A stretch of DNA of 64,000 bases, from assembly GCF_046630445.1 (NCBI RefSeq), contig NC_092339.1, positions 74,779,501 to 74,843,500 on the forward strand, in the 5' to 3' direction. The notes under the pieces are model-generated. The model did not search any database. It worked only from the letters and a program-made list of their open reading frames with translations, and had not been told where the DNA came from. Shown here in pieces: positions 32,383 to 45,837 of this stretch (positions are counted from its first letter, which is position 1; every line of letters begins with the position of its first letter). The position numbers were made by a program, and so were the translations under genes. The stretch is from Rutidosis leptorrhynchoides. Lineage: Eukaryota; Streptophyta; Magnoliopsida; Asterales; Asteraceae.

Positions 32383-34459
32383 TTTACTTAGTCTTATTTA
32401 TCTTATTTATTTGTAATGTTGCTATATTTAATACTTATGTTGGTATTGTATTAGTTTTTATAATTTTCTAACTTTTATTATTATATTTTAATAATTTTTG
32501 ACCGTGGGGTAATATACCAAACTTCAAAAATATGTATATATATTTGCAGTTTATCTTATGTACACAACAGGGTAAAACAATGCATTTTCAAAGACTGGCA
32601 TTAAGTTCAGCAAAAGCTACTAATTTTGATGACAAGATGCAAAATAAATGTGATGAAACAACAAACGGAATGAACAAATGATGTGCACCATTTATCATTC
32701 AACAAACAAACGCCAATATGTTTGGAAACTTTGGTAAAATTTAATCATTTTTCTACGCTAATCACCCTCAATAATTTAAATTGTTACTGATTTCTTACAA
32801 ATGAGGGCATTGCAAGATCTTAAGTGTGGGAAGGGGTTAAATTCTTTCGAATTTTTAAATTTATTTTTTTTTACAATTGATTACCATTAAAAATACTAGT
32901 AACGCAGTAGTTGTATTAGAATCTAGTGCTCTCTGATAATAAAGAACAACCCTAGTCTTATATACTGACTACTCAATTCTAGTAAAATTTTCAAATAAAT
33001 GAATTCAAAATCATGTTTATACATATTTATGAACGATAAAACTAGGTGTTAACACCGAAATTATTGTTACTTCGGAAATGACATAAATTGAGAAACAACT
33101 CAAAATGTTAGAATTCATTTAAAATGGAATAGAGGACAATAAAAAGGAAAATAAAAGAAAATAAAAGCCAAGTGTGAGAAAATTTACCAAGTTATTTAAA
33201 AACATATATCACATATTTTTGTACAAATAATTGAAGATACTTTTGTTTTGGACAAAATTAAATGTTTTACCCGGTAAATTATAATATATTTGAAAGAAAG
33301 ATGGATCTACACGATGAATCAATTCCATCATTAAAAGGAAGTAAAGTCTTCCGAAAAAGACACGCGCTTCTTGATTTAGGTCATGAAGTTGTCGTCCAGA
33401 CCAGCTGTTGGTTGACGAAAAATCTAGAAAAGTCATCTCTAAAATCTGCAGGAAATCCATGGACCTCAGCATCAAACAGGGTCGCCAAATGGTCAGACTT
33501 ATCCTAACCATGAGAGGATTTGTCTCGTACAATGGGGGGGGCCCGTGCAAATTAGCTTGATAAGACTAATGAATCAGATCCCCAGAAAGGATAATCTCCT
33601 TAAAGATAAAAAATCAGCTTTTAAGACTGATATTACTCAATCCTTGAGATTGACCTTAAAGATTGAGAATTACAAACTCATGGAATTCGATGATATCTAA
33701 ACTCGAGCTTGAACGAGAAAATATTTTGATCAAATTACAAACCGATTTGTTTTCTAAAAACCCATTTTCATTGCGTTCATTACCATTGAACGTAAAATCC
33801 TAGGAATTCACCTGGAATTCATTAGGTCACCTGAACCAAATCGGGTGTCAACCGTAAGAACGGTGGTTGCATAGCATGGTCAAAGACAGGACCTTGTGCC
33901 AGACCGAAAAACTATAAGGGTGAGCTTTACTATTGCTCCTACAAAGGATAGTAATTGCATCCGACACGTTATAGACCATAATTAAAAGCATGTCATGGGA
34001 CATTACCTTAACAGTTGCTTGTTCAACGCTTTTCTTTATAACCGGATGGTAGTTTACTGAAAGGTAATATACAGAGCAAGTATACTGGATGTGTTGCTTT
34101 CCCAATACAAGGTTAGTAAGTGGGTGACACAAAACCGCAAATTTTGAGCTAAAATTTTCAAATCTGAAACCCACCAAACCCACAAAAACAATTTGTAAAC
34201 ACCGGTGAAGGGTTATTCCGGAAAACTTATCTAGGGTAAAAGCTAGATTGAATTTTCAAAAAGATCAAATGTTTTCATAAAGATCCAATTTATTTAAGGA
34301 TCTAAATTTTCATTGTCATGTGGGACTGTAAACCACAACGTTACTATCATTGTTCATACCGCCGTATAGAAATCACTGATGTACAAAGTGTGAAGAATAA
34401 AGAAGTGATTCTAGTATTTTTTATTTCAAGACTATATTGCTTGAGGACAAGCAACGCTC
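32383..34459 (+). other. 3' non-coding region of the Athila-like element
   Basis: About 2 kb between ORF3 and the 3' PPT without a recognised domain. It includes a PPT-like tract aagtgtgggaagggg (32822-32836). Open frames on both strands here (33209-33550, 33848-34183) look fortuitous. Confidence 0.6.
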
Positions 34460-34474
34460 AAGTGTGGGAATATT
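34460..34474 (+). promoter_or_regulatory. 3' polypurine tract of the Athila-like element
   Basis: aagtgtgggaatatt immediately precedes the 3' LTR start tgataatgc, the expected plus-strand primer position. Confidence 0.65.
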
Positions 34475-36568
<2,094 letters not shown>

Positions 36569-36574
36569 ACCACC

Positions 36575-36586
36575 GCTCTGATACCA
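36575..36586 (-). promoter_or_regulatory. PBS of LARD-A2 (initiator tRNA-Met type)
   Basis: The minus strand reads tggtatcagagc, complementary to the 3' end of plant initiator tRNA-Met, two bases from the LTR boundary. The Athila-like insertion (TSD accac) lies right beside it and cuts it off from the rest of the LARD-A2 interior. Confidence 0.85.
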
Positions 36587-38400
36587 ACTGAAATGCCCCG
36601 TCCTAATCCATCCGGACGAAGTCCATATCGATTATAAACGATTCACAATAGTTGGTTACATCGCGAGGTACTTGACCTCTATATGATACATTTTACAAAC
36701 ATTGCATTCGTTTTGAAAAGACAAACTTTCATTACATCGAAACTTGACGGCATGCATACCACTTCTTAATATACCCAACTATAAATGACTTAATAATATC
36801 CTTGATGAACTCAATGACTCGAATGCAACGTCTTTTGAAATATGTCATGAATGACTCCAAGTAATATCTCTAAAATAAGAAAATGCACAGCGGAAGGTTT
36901 CTTTCGTACCTGAGAATAAACATGCTTTAAAGTGTCAACCAAAAGGTTGGTGAGTTCATTAGTTTATCATAACAATCATTTCCATTAATTTAATAGACCA
37001 CAAGATTTTCATTTCTCATAAATATACGTCCCATGCATAGAGACAAAAATATCATTTATATTGATTGAACACCTGGTAACCGACATTCATAATATGCATA
37101 TAAGAATATCCCCATCATTCCGGGATCCTCCTTCAGACATGATATAAATTTCGAAGTACTAAAGCATCCGGTACTTTGGATGGGGCTTGTTGGGCCCGAT
37201 AGATCTATCTTTAGAGTTCACGTCAATTAGGGTGTCTGTTCCCTAATTCTTAGATTACCAGACTTAATAAAAAGGGGCATATTCGATTTCGATAATTCAA
37301 CCATAGAATGTAGTTTCACGTACTTGTGTCTATTTCGTAAATCATTTATAAAACAACGCATGTATTCTCAGTCCCAAAAATATATATTGCAAAATGATTT
37401 AAAAAGGGAGCAAATGAAACTCACCTAATGTATTTTGTAGTAAAAATATATATGACGACATTAGACAAACTGAACAATGCAGGGTTGGCCTCGGATTCAC
37501 GAACCTATATCATTTGTATATTTATTAATATTCATAGTTGAAATCGAACAATATATGTATAAATTTATTATATCTTTAATTTATATATTATGTATGTTTA
37601 ATTTGTGTATATATTCATAATGATTAATATTTATATAGTTATATTAATATATTCATATTTATATATATATAACTGTTTAGTGTTATATTTAAAAATCAAC
37701 AGTTTGTTATATGTAAGTATTTATATAAATAATATTAATAGGTTTTATATATATAGTTATGTAAAATATTATTATAATTATAGTATACGTAATAAGTATA
37801 TTTTATGCACAGAATATTTACTTGTTAAAAAAATAGTTTTGATAATAATAATGATTTACTAATAATAATAATAACTTTATCAATATTAATACGAATAATG
37901 ATTTTGTTAATACTAGTACTTATAATAATAATAGAAATCTCATTAATAATGATATTATTAATAATCATATTACTTAATAATAATACTTATTTTGATATTA
38001 ATATTAGTAATAACAATAATACTAATAATAATTAATATTGTAACTAGGGTTATGATAGTAATAATAAAAGTAATTACTACTTACATTAGTAATAATAATA
38101 GCAATAACTAACATTCATAATAATTAGTAAAAGTAATAATTCAAATACTTAATGATAATAATAATAATATCCTAATCATAATAATACATATATCAATATT
38201 AATAATACTAATAATAATATTTATAATAATAATTTGCATTATGTTCATAATAATGTTAACAATAATAATCATGATCATAATTATAATAATAATAATAATA
38301 ATACATATGTTAATATCAATAATAATAAATAATGTTAATAATATTAGTAATAATAACAATTATAACAATAATATTTAACACTAACGATAATAACAATCAC

Positions 38401-38486
<86 letters not shown>

Positions 38487-38505
38487 TAATAATAATAATA
38501 ATAAT
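38401..38505. repeat. (AAT)n microsatellite
   Basis: AAT run of about 105 bp with one or two interruptions, longer than the allelic position in the left LTR (67 bp). Confidence 0.95.
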
Positions 38506-38567
38506 CATAATAATAAATTTAAAAATGAAGACTACCTTAAAAGCTAGCTTGTAAAAATAAATGCCCA

Positions 38568-38640
38568 AAACGAGACTCGAACCCCCGACCTCCCGCTCAT
38601 ACGCAAATACGTTCAATGCTCTATCCATCTTAGCTTTTCT
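38568..38640 (-). other. tRNA-like module in LARD-A2 right LTR
   Basis: Counterpart of 11386-11456, with the B-box-like element ggttcgagtct (38583-38573). Two changes in the T-arm-like stem have weakened the pairing. Confidence 0.55.
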
Positions 38641-38827
38641 GTTTAATATCCCATCCTAAATCTATATAACCTATCTCTATTACTCGGCCCAAATTGAAAG
38701 TCCAACAACCAAATACTTCGGCCCAACAACGAATAGCCCAATTCAATAATCTAATTTAAGAAAAACCCGGTTAAATTATGGAAGTCCAATTGCAGTTTGA
38801 TGTTTAAATAAAAAAAAAATTATTTTT

Positions 38828-38892
38828 GCAGCAAGCTGGGATTGAACCCGAGACCCCTCGTAAACTCAAACACACTCCTAACCAACGAGCCA
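38828..38892 (-). other. Second tRNA-like module in LARD-A2 right LTR
   Basis: Counterpart of 11645-11709, with 'cgggttcaatccc' and 'tggctcgttggttagg' unchanged. It lies 13 bp from the LARD-B insertion site. Confidence 0.55.
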
Positions 38893-38905
38893 CTTGTATT
38901 TTTTC

Positions 38906-41772
38906 TGTAACGACCCGGATTTTTCCGATCGTTTTACACTTATAAGATTAATATTTACATAAATTAAAACTTACCAACATGATAAGCAATCTAAATTGTT
39001 GAGATTTATGATTTTGAAAAGAGTTTTACATAACGTTTAACCGTCTAGTTTGACCGATGATATCACGAACTATACAATATATGTTAATTATACGTTTGTG
39101 TATATATATGTATATATACATATTTAACATGATTTAAGGACGTTTAAATATCTCATTTTGTATTAATAACAATAAGTTATAAGTATATTTTGAAACTACT
39201 AACTTAAGCTTTCAAAACGATAACTATACGTAACGTTATTTGACATAAATACTTACGACCTATAATGTTTATACATATATCGTATATATAATGTATTTAA
39301 TCACTTTTAAAGACTTAAATACATAAAACAATATAAGTATATTCACAAAAGATAGCTATATTTGAATCCTCATTCCATTTTTCACAAGATTTCTATACGT
39401 ATATCTAGAGTATATGTACTCGTATCATACCTAGCTTCTATACGTATTTACTATTGGTATATACACATCAAATCACCACCAACCAGCCCTTGTTCATGCC
39501 TTATGTATAAGGTAACTACTTTTGTTATTTAGTATGACAATTTCACATGATTAAAAGATCTTTTCACAAAATTACAAATTTATACACCTTTTACACCACC
39601 ATAAATACATGCATCCATTTTTAATTTTTGGAACATCATTTCTCTAGCTAAACACACACACTTACTAGCCTCATGTCTCTCTAAGAACTCCAGCAAAAAT
39701 CCTCTCAAGAATCACCTTAAACACCACCATAAAAAGATCAACAAAAACACTACAAAAATACAACTTTCAATTCAAGTTTATGTCTTAAGTTGCTTCCAAT
39801 CTTTCATCCAATTTCATCACTCTTTTGGTTCTAGGTTTTTACTCCTCTTTTACAGAAATCTTGTCCAAGTAACTTGAGGTAGTAACTTTGTTCATAACCT
39901 TATTCGATTCATATATATATAGCTATCTTATTGTATGGTATACAATTTTAACAACAAAAACATAGTTTGAATGATTTCAAACTTGTTTGCAAACTAAATA
40001 GATCCTTCTAACTTAACTTTTAAAATACTTCAAGACCTGTAATATAACTTAAATATATGCTAATTTAACAAGGTATAACTTGGTTTTTCAAAGAATACCT
40101 TAAAAAAACTGTTTTTATGACGTCGGAGTGCAACCGGGGGCTGTTTTGGGTTGGATAATTAAAAACCATCTTGAACTTTGAATTGGAGGTTTATATTCTG
40201 GAAAAATGATATTTCTTATGAATATGTTAACACATAAAAATTTCATGATTTAATTCATAGTATAAGTATTTTTAGAAAAATGGTCATTAAATGATGTTTT
40301 TGTAACAAAAATGATTAACTTCATAAGTTTCACCAAAATTTGACCTATGACCTATGATTTTGAATACAAACTAAGGTATTTACAGTTCATATTCTTAAAG
40401 AGGGACTCGATCCAAGGAAGTGGAAAGTTGAATCAACGAAAACGGAGTTGTAACGAAGAAATTATGACCAAAACAAAATCGGATATCCAAGACTAGTTTA
40501 GCCACGAAAATAATTGGAGAAAATTAAATAAATCACATCTTCCTAAAGTAACATGATATTTTATACATATGTACTCATAATTTAATTTTATATGGTTCAG
40601 GATCACCCGTAAACAATACGAGAAGATTAATCATAAGATCCCATGATTGTACGCAACACGTCATTTGACAACACCGGTACTTTATGTACGCAACACGTCA
40701 TTTGACAACACCGGTACCATGGGTCAAGATTAATCTCGACCAATACATATACGATGGGGGTTTTATTTATTTCATTGGGGGTTTATTAAACAACTAAATA
40801 TGAACCATTAAAATTGAATTACTAACATCGGACTGCTAACTACGGACTAAGGAATTATTAAAAGTATTATAAGTATATATATGTGACGATTGTTTAAAAA
40901 GAAAAGGTATTGATATATTATATATGGATAGGTTCGTGATATCAATCGGAGACCAAGTCGAAATTACATATCTTCAAGACAAAAGTGAGTATATAGTCCC
41001 ACTTTTAAACTCTAAATATTTCGGGATGAGAATACATGTATTTTATGTTTTACGTTATGGACACAAGTAACTGAAAAATATATTCTACGTTGAGTTGTAC
41101 CACTGGCATACTTCCCTGTAGCTTGGTAACTAATATTTACAGCGGTATTGTAAACGCGAATCCTGTTGATAGATCTATCGGGCCTGACAACCCCAACCGG
41201 ACTGGACGACCAGTATTCAACGGTTGCACAGTACTTCGTTTCGTGACTACACCTTGGTACGGTGTAGTAAGATTTCATAATAAAGGGAATATGCGACGTG
41301 ATTAAATGTTAAGTATGGTTACCAAGTGCTCAACCACTTAGAATATTTTTATTAAAATGTTTATATATGAAATCTTGTGTTCCATTGTTATAATGCTGCT
41401 AGCATCAAACCTATATATCTCACCAACTTTATGTTGACGTTTTAAAGCATGTTATTCTCAGGTATGAATTAAGTCTTCCGCTGTGCATTAGCTCATGTTA
41501 AGGATACTACTTGGGACCTTTTAAGCCATGATACAAAGACGTTGCATTCGAGTCATTGGAGTTCAATAGAGAATTTAAATAAGTAAATGACAGATTAGGT
41601 CATTTGGATATTATGAAATGTTAGACGAAAATGTCAAATATTGATGTAATGATAGTTTGCCTTTTAAGAATAAATGCAACGTTTGTAAAATGTATCATAT
41701 AGAGGTCAAGTACCTCGCAATGTTATCATATGTTATTGTATTCGTCCCTATGGATTGGGTCGGGTCGTCTCA
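38906..41772 (+). mobile_element. LARD-B 5' LTR
   Basis: TG...CA LTR of 2867 bp. A TATA-like 'ccataaataca' near 39598 followed by a CA-rich leader is the most promoter-like part. It has a 37-bp tandem duplication at 40648. The opposing 71- and 88-residue frames near 41012-41305 occur identically in both LTRs and show no gene-like features. Unlike the A and C LTRs, it has no tRNA-like/ATT module. Confidence 0.95.
40648..40717. repeat. 37-bp-period tandem duplication in LARD-B LTR
   Basis: Two perfect copies of a 33-bp core starting tgtacgcaacacgtcatttg (40648 and 40685) separated by tttа-type spacer of four bases. Also present in the 3' LTR (47580-47649). Confidence 0.85.
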
Positions 41773-41774
41773 TG

Positions 41775-41786
41775 TGGTATCAGAGC
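41775..41786 (+). promoter_or_regulatory. PBS of LARD-B (initiator tRNA-Met type)
   Basis: tggtatcagagc starts two bases after the 5' LTR. It is complementary to the 3' terminus of plant initiator tRNA-Met. Confidence 0.9.
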
Positions 41787-42183
41787 GTTGGTCTTAGCGA
41801 ACCAGGCCTTGCATTAGTGTGTCTAACTGGTAGTTGTTAGGATGCATTAGTGAGTCTGGACTTTGACCGTGTCTACATGTCAAAAGTTTTGCTTATCATA
41901 TCTAGTCGAAAATCATCTGCTTATCATCCTTAAGAATTGCCTGCTTAGTATTCTTAAGTCTAGACACGTCTTACTGCATTTGGTGCATCGATAGTGTATA
42001 GACAAAATTCGTATCCTAGCGTATCTGTTGCTATAGACATTGCCTGACGAATTTCAAAGATTCTCCGTAATTCACGGGATTTTGAGTATTATAAATACAT
42101 ATGTAAATTATGTATTGAAGAATACCAAACCCAACTCCTATAATCTATTCCAAACCAAAAATTCATTTCCCCGACTGTACAAG

Positions 42184-42630
42184 ATGAACTCCGCGTCCAG
42201 TTCGAATTCCTCCGACTCCGACAGCTACGCTGATATGGATTTCCATTCGGGCTCCGAAGGCAGCGTCACTGGAATGGATCAACCAATTTCTCATCATCTA
42301 TTCTGGATGAATTGGGGATGGGTTCGTAGTATACTAAATTATTGGAGACAAGAAGAAGGTGATCCCTTTCACCCACCGAATTGCCCCATTGGCGACGAAC
42401 CTGAAGCACTTACCGGCGAACCTATTCGAGAAACCATTTTCTCTCTCATTTCTCGAGTATCTCGTCACGATTATATCCTATCCCATATTTCGGATCTTGT
42501 TCATTCGCTCACTCCAACCGCCAATCATCCTGGTGTACTAGCAGAAATTAACGAACTTCGCGCTCGTGTGACGGCTTTGGAGAACACGGTGCGAAGGTTA
42601 CAAACACCAGCAGCAGCACCAGCAGCATAA
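42184..42630 (+). CDS. LARD-B coiled-coil gag-like protein (148 aa)
   Basis: The frame is open further upstream, but the first ATG is at 42184 and starts a Ser/Asp-rich acidic head ('SSNSSDSDSYADMDFHSGSE'). A Trp-rich centre ('WMNWGWVRSILNYW') and 'EPIRETIFSLISRVSRHDYI' follow. Residues about 115-140 form a heptad pattern ('INELRARVTALENTVRRL') predicting a coiled coil, then Ala/Pro. A TAA ends it at 42630, but the same frame stays open behind the stop for about 48 more codons of Pro/Thr/Ser-rich sequence, suggesting a recent nonsense change. There is no zinc knuckle or enzyme domain. It resembles the N-terminal portion of Ty3-type gag proteins, so a role in recruiting RNA to a partner's particles is conceivable. 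Confidence 0.65.
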   Translation: MNSASSSNSSDSDSYADMDFHSGSEGSVTGMDQPISHHLFWMNWGWVRSILNYWRQEEGDPFHPPNCPIGDEPEALTGEPIRETIFSLISRVSRHDYILSHISDLVHSLTPTANHPGVLAEINELRARVTALENTVRRLQTPAAAPAA

Positions 42631-43043
42631 CCAGTACCGTTAACAACATCAACCTCGCAATCTTCAGTACCAGTAGCATCATCGACGTCAACGACATCAT
42701 CAGCATCAACACCAACCGTATCATTACCACCACCAACAATCACATCCGCACCACGTACCTCAACATCATCATCTGAACTTCGAATATGATCTTTGTTCTA
42801 CATATCATTCTACACCGATTACCTCTTCTTTACGTATCGTTCTTCGTTCGACATGACGATTATGTAATCTCTAATGTTTTGGAGATTATGTAATCTAGTA
42901 ATAACGATAAATCAAATGAGTTGAATATTTTATTGACTCATTAAATTCATAGTTACCTCCGAAGAAAATATATATGCAAATATATTTTCATAAAGATTGT
43001 AATTAAAAATTTCATTCGTACAAACTGTTAATGATGAAAATAT

Positions 43044-43058
43044 TTTAACGGGTGGGTA
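43044..43058 (+). promoter_or_regulatory. Internal (central) PPT-like tract of LARD-B
   Basis: tttaacgggtgggta is identical to the first 15 bases of the 3' PPT (45822-45836). It lies about 1.27 kb after the PBS. Confidence 0.55.
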
Positions 43059-44763
43059 GTACCCAAGGAATATTTAGAATTCACATTAACAAGTTACACT
43101 GTACATTCTTCGAATCGGATTCAACGATCATTTATTATCCTACTTACAATTACCGATATACGTATCCGTTCACCCCAGATTAACCATTTGCATTTAAATT
43201 TCATATTTGGATTTTTACCTATCCGAATCCAACAAGTAGCATAATGAAGAAACATTGGCAAAATAAAAATTGTTAGAAACAGATGAATTAATTAATTGAA
43301 ATTGTGATAGGATTACACGCTAACTGTTCCGGCTAACTGTTCCCAGCTAACTGATTAATATTTAATTTATCGCAATTTACATTCTTGCAATTTTAATTTC
43401 TGTACTTTACATACCGTCGGGACACATGTACAACAACACGTCGGATTAATTCTGAGACAACACGTTGTATAATGGGTCATGATATATATTTATTTATTTT
43501 ACGCATTTTAAATAACGGGACACGTATACAAGGTTTCGACTTATCATATTGATCCATCTATATATATATTTCGGAACAACCATAGACACTCTATATGTGA
43601 AGGTGGGAGTTGGCTATACAGGGTCGGAGTTGATTCCAAAATATATATATACTTTGAGTTGTGATCGACACCGAGACCAGTACACGGGTCACGATACGTA
43701 TTAAGTAATTCGAATATTATATATTTAGTTCATATATGAATTTATTGAACCATTGGACAATCGGACTATTGGACTGCTAACTTTGGACAATTAAAAATGA
43801 GTTAAAATGATGATTATTACATATGAAACTAAACAATCCTTCAAGTTTGCCACTTGATTCTATTTTAAACCTCATTTGTATCTTGACGATTACAATTCGC
43901 ATTCACAACTTTTCATGATTCTTGAAAACATCTCGATCGAGAAGTTCAACCAGCCGCACCTCGTCTACGGAATAAAGATTTATGCATACAGTTATGCACC
44001 TAAAAATTTTTGAACTCGAAGTTATAGTTAAAACGTATCCGCATCGAATTCCTTATCATCCATTAGCAAAAACAATCACGCGATTCCTTTTCAATTAACT
44101 AATTTTGTCACAGCTCCACTTCGATATCTCAGTAAGACTACTCTTATTACAATCTCGATATATATATATACGTTGTTCTTTCGCCATCGTTACCGGAGAA
44201 CCTTTTATATTCCATCATATTACCATCAGCGTTTAATCATCTAAAAATACAATTCTCCTTAAACCATCTTGGTTTGATAACCAATGACCCAGATCCGATA
44301 ACTTTGAAAATACTGACGAAGCAGCATGTTGTAGAAGGTCTTAATGACCAAATGTTGATGATAAAAGAAGGAAGTGTTAGGAACGCTCGATAGAAAATTG
44401 GTACTGAAAACCGGATTGAACAAACCATGAAGGAGACTCTGAACAAGTTACAAGGACTAAACTTGTACATAAAGAATTATGACGATTCTGTAGCAAACAC
44501 CTTGCTTCTGAATCTAAACCCTTACGGGTCAATCTTCATCATCATCCTTCGACATTAGAAATTCCAAGATATTATCATATCTTTCATTATAAATATCCTC
44601 AATATTTCTGAAGATATTTTCACCACTATCCTTATCTGAAATCATTTATCTCTCTGTAATATCTGCGTTACAATATAAAGGAAACTGTGTTAGTTTCTAA
44701 ATCCTTCAAGTTTAAAATAGGAATGTTCTGAAGCAGTGTTGGGAACTGATGCATGAACTAGTA

Positions 44764-44798
44764 TAATATAATGAAACTTGATCAACTTCATTATATTA
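44764..44798. repeat. Conserved hairpin (LARD-B copy)
   Basis: The arms taatataatgaa (44764-44775) and ttcattatatta (44787-44798) are perfect complements around a loop containing ttgatcaa. The structure is retained in LARD-C and partly in LARD-A2. Confidence 0.75.
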
Positions 44799-45801
44799 CA
44801 GTAAGTCATGTTAAATTTCTAATGGAATATGATGATTCACAGTACCGTCATCATGTGCCATGTTACACGACTTTTACATTCTATCCAATTCCGAAACATA
44901 TTAAGAAAAAATCATCTTGATAGTTCTATTTTCCTGGATATTCTGGTAATTTGACAAATCAAAATCGTGCCATTACCATTCCTTTCTTAGAGCATTAGCT
45001 ATGTTCATTCCGAATTTTATACCTACGAATTTCGAACTATTGATCGCTTGACTCAAGGACGGGAAGAAGAAACGAAGGGACAAAGTCCCAAAATAGAAAT
45101 TGGGGTATAGATTACAGCAAATAGGAGAGAGTATTAACTATGGATGACAATAATTATGGAAAACAGAAGCAGGAGCATCGAAATATAAGGAAAGATATCA
45201 AACCCAATAACCACCCAGAAACTACAAACCGTGTGTATCAATACGTATGGCGACGTAAAGACACGGGAGAATTAGAAACATTATAATTCCAAGAAAATCA
45301 TAAAAGTGAATAGATTCTTCTAGCGGTAGATGAAAGAGAAGAATGAAAGATATGAAAGTTAGAAGTATAACAAAAATCAGAACGGGATGAAGCATTTTAA
45401 AGGATACCTTAAGGTATGAATTAGAGGAGGAAGAGTAAGAGATGTGAGGTATGGAAGTAAGAAAGGGAAGGAGGTGGATTTATAATGAAATATCCGACAA
45501 AGAAATCGAAACAGATTATCGCATTAAATCAAAGGAGATCCTGTTTTCTAAATCATCGAAGAACCAAATCATATTACATAAGATTTTCTTTAAATCCCTT
45601 AAATTCTGGAAATCAATCCTAATCTTGACATCGGTTAACACAATTCTATATTCACTCATTTCATTCTTTTGTGATAGCTTCACTCGTGCGCTTCACATGA
45701 CCAAATCGTTTTATCCATATCTTCCAATAATGATAAAACTCTATTAATACCTCATATTCGTCATGAAAATATTCCTATTGTTATTTATGACAACCTCTAC
45801 C

Positions 45802-45837
45802 AAATTTCGGGACGAAATTTCTTTAACGGGTGGGTAC
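45802..45837 (+). promoter_or_regulatory. Hairpin plus 3' PPT of LARD-B
   Basis: aaatttcgggacgaaattt (45802-45820) is a perfect 8-bp-arm inverted repeat with a 3-base loop. It is directly followed by the PPT tttaacgggtgggtac (45822-45837), which abuts the 3' LTR. The pair is conserved in every LARD here. Confidence 0.75.

Larger units (their letters stand above)
36589..38905 (-). mobile_element. LARD-A2 right LTR, first part (its 5' LTR)
   Basis: Near-identical to 9446-11722 on the left, including both tRNA-like modules and a longer (AAT)n tract. LARD-B interrupts it at 38906. The sequence resumes after LARD-B at 48714 and stops matching near 48755, so about 2.1 kb of this LTR is missing. 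Confidence 0.88.
42631..45801 (+). other. LARD-B non-coding interior
   Basis: After the Thr/Pro/Ser-coding tail (to about 42788) no domain is recognisable. Parts align with LARD-C 60500-63330 and, inverted, with LARD-A2. Conserved islands include the internal PPT-like tract (43044), the hairpin at 44764, and a segment similar to the LARD-C interior near 44240-44470. Open frames at 44237-44470 (minus) and 45451-45747 (plus) have no recognised similarity. Confidence 0.6.

Noticed and set aside
33209..34183. Possible extra genes in the 3' region of the Athila-like element
   Set aside because: Frames of about 110 codons on the minus strand without recognisable domains, expected by chance in 2 kb.
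41012..41305. Overlapping opposite-strand ORFs in the LARD-B LTR, repeated at 47953-48246
   Set aside because: Identical only because the LTRs are duplicates. No domain, and not preserved as frames in the similar part of the LARD-C LTR.
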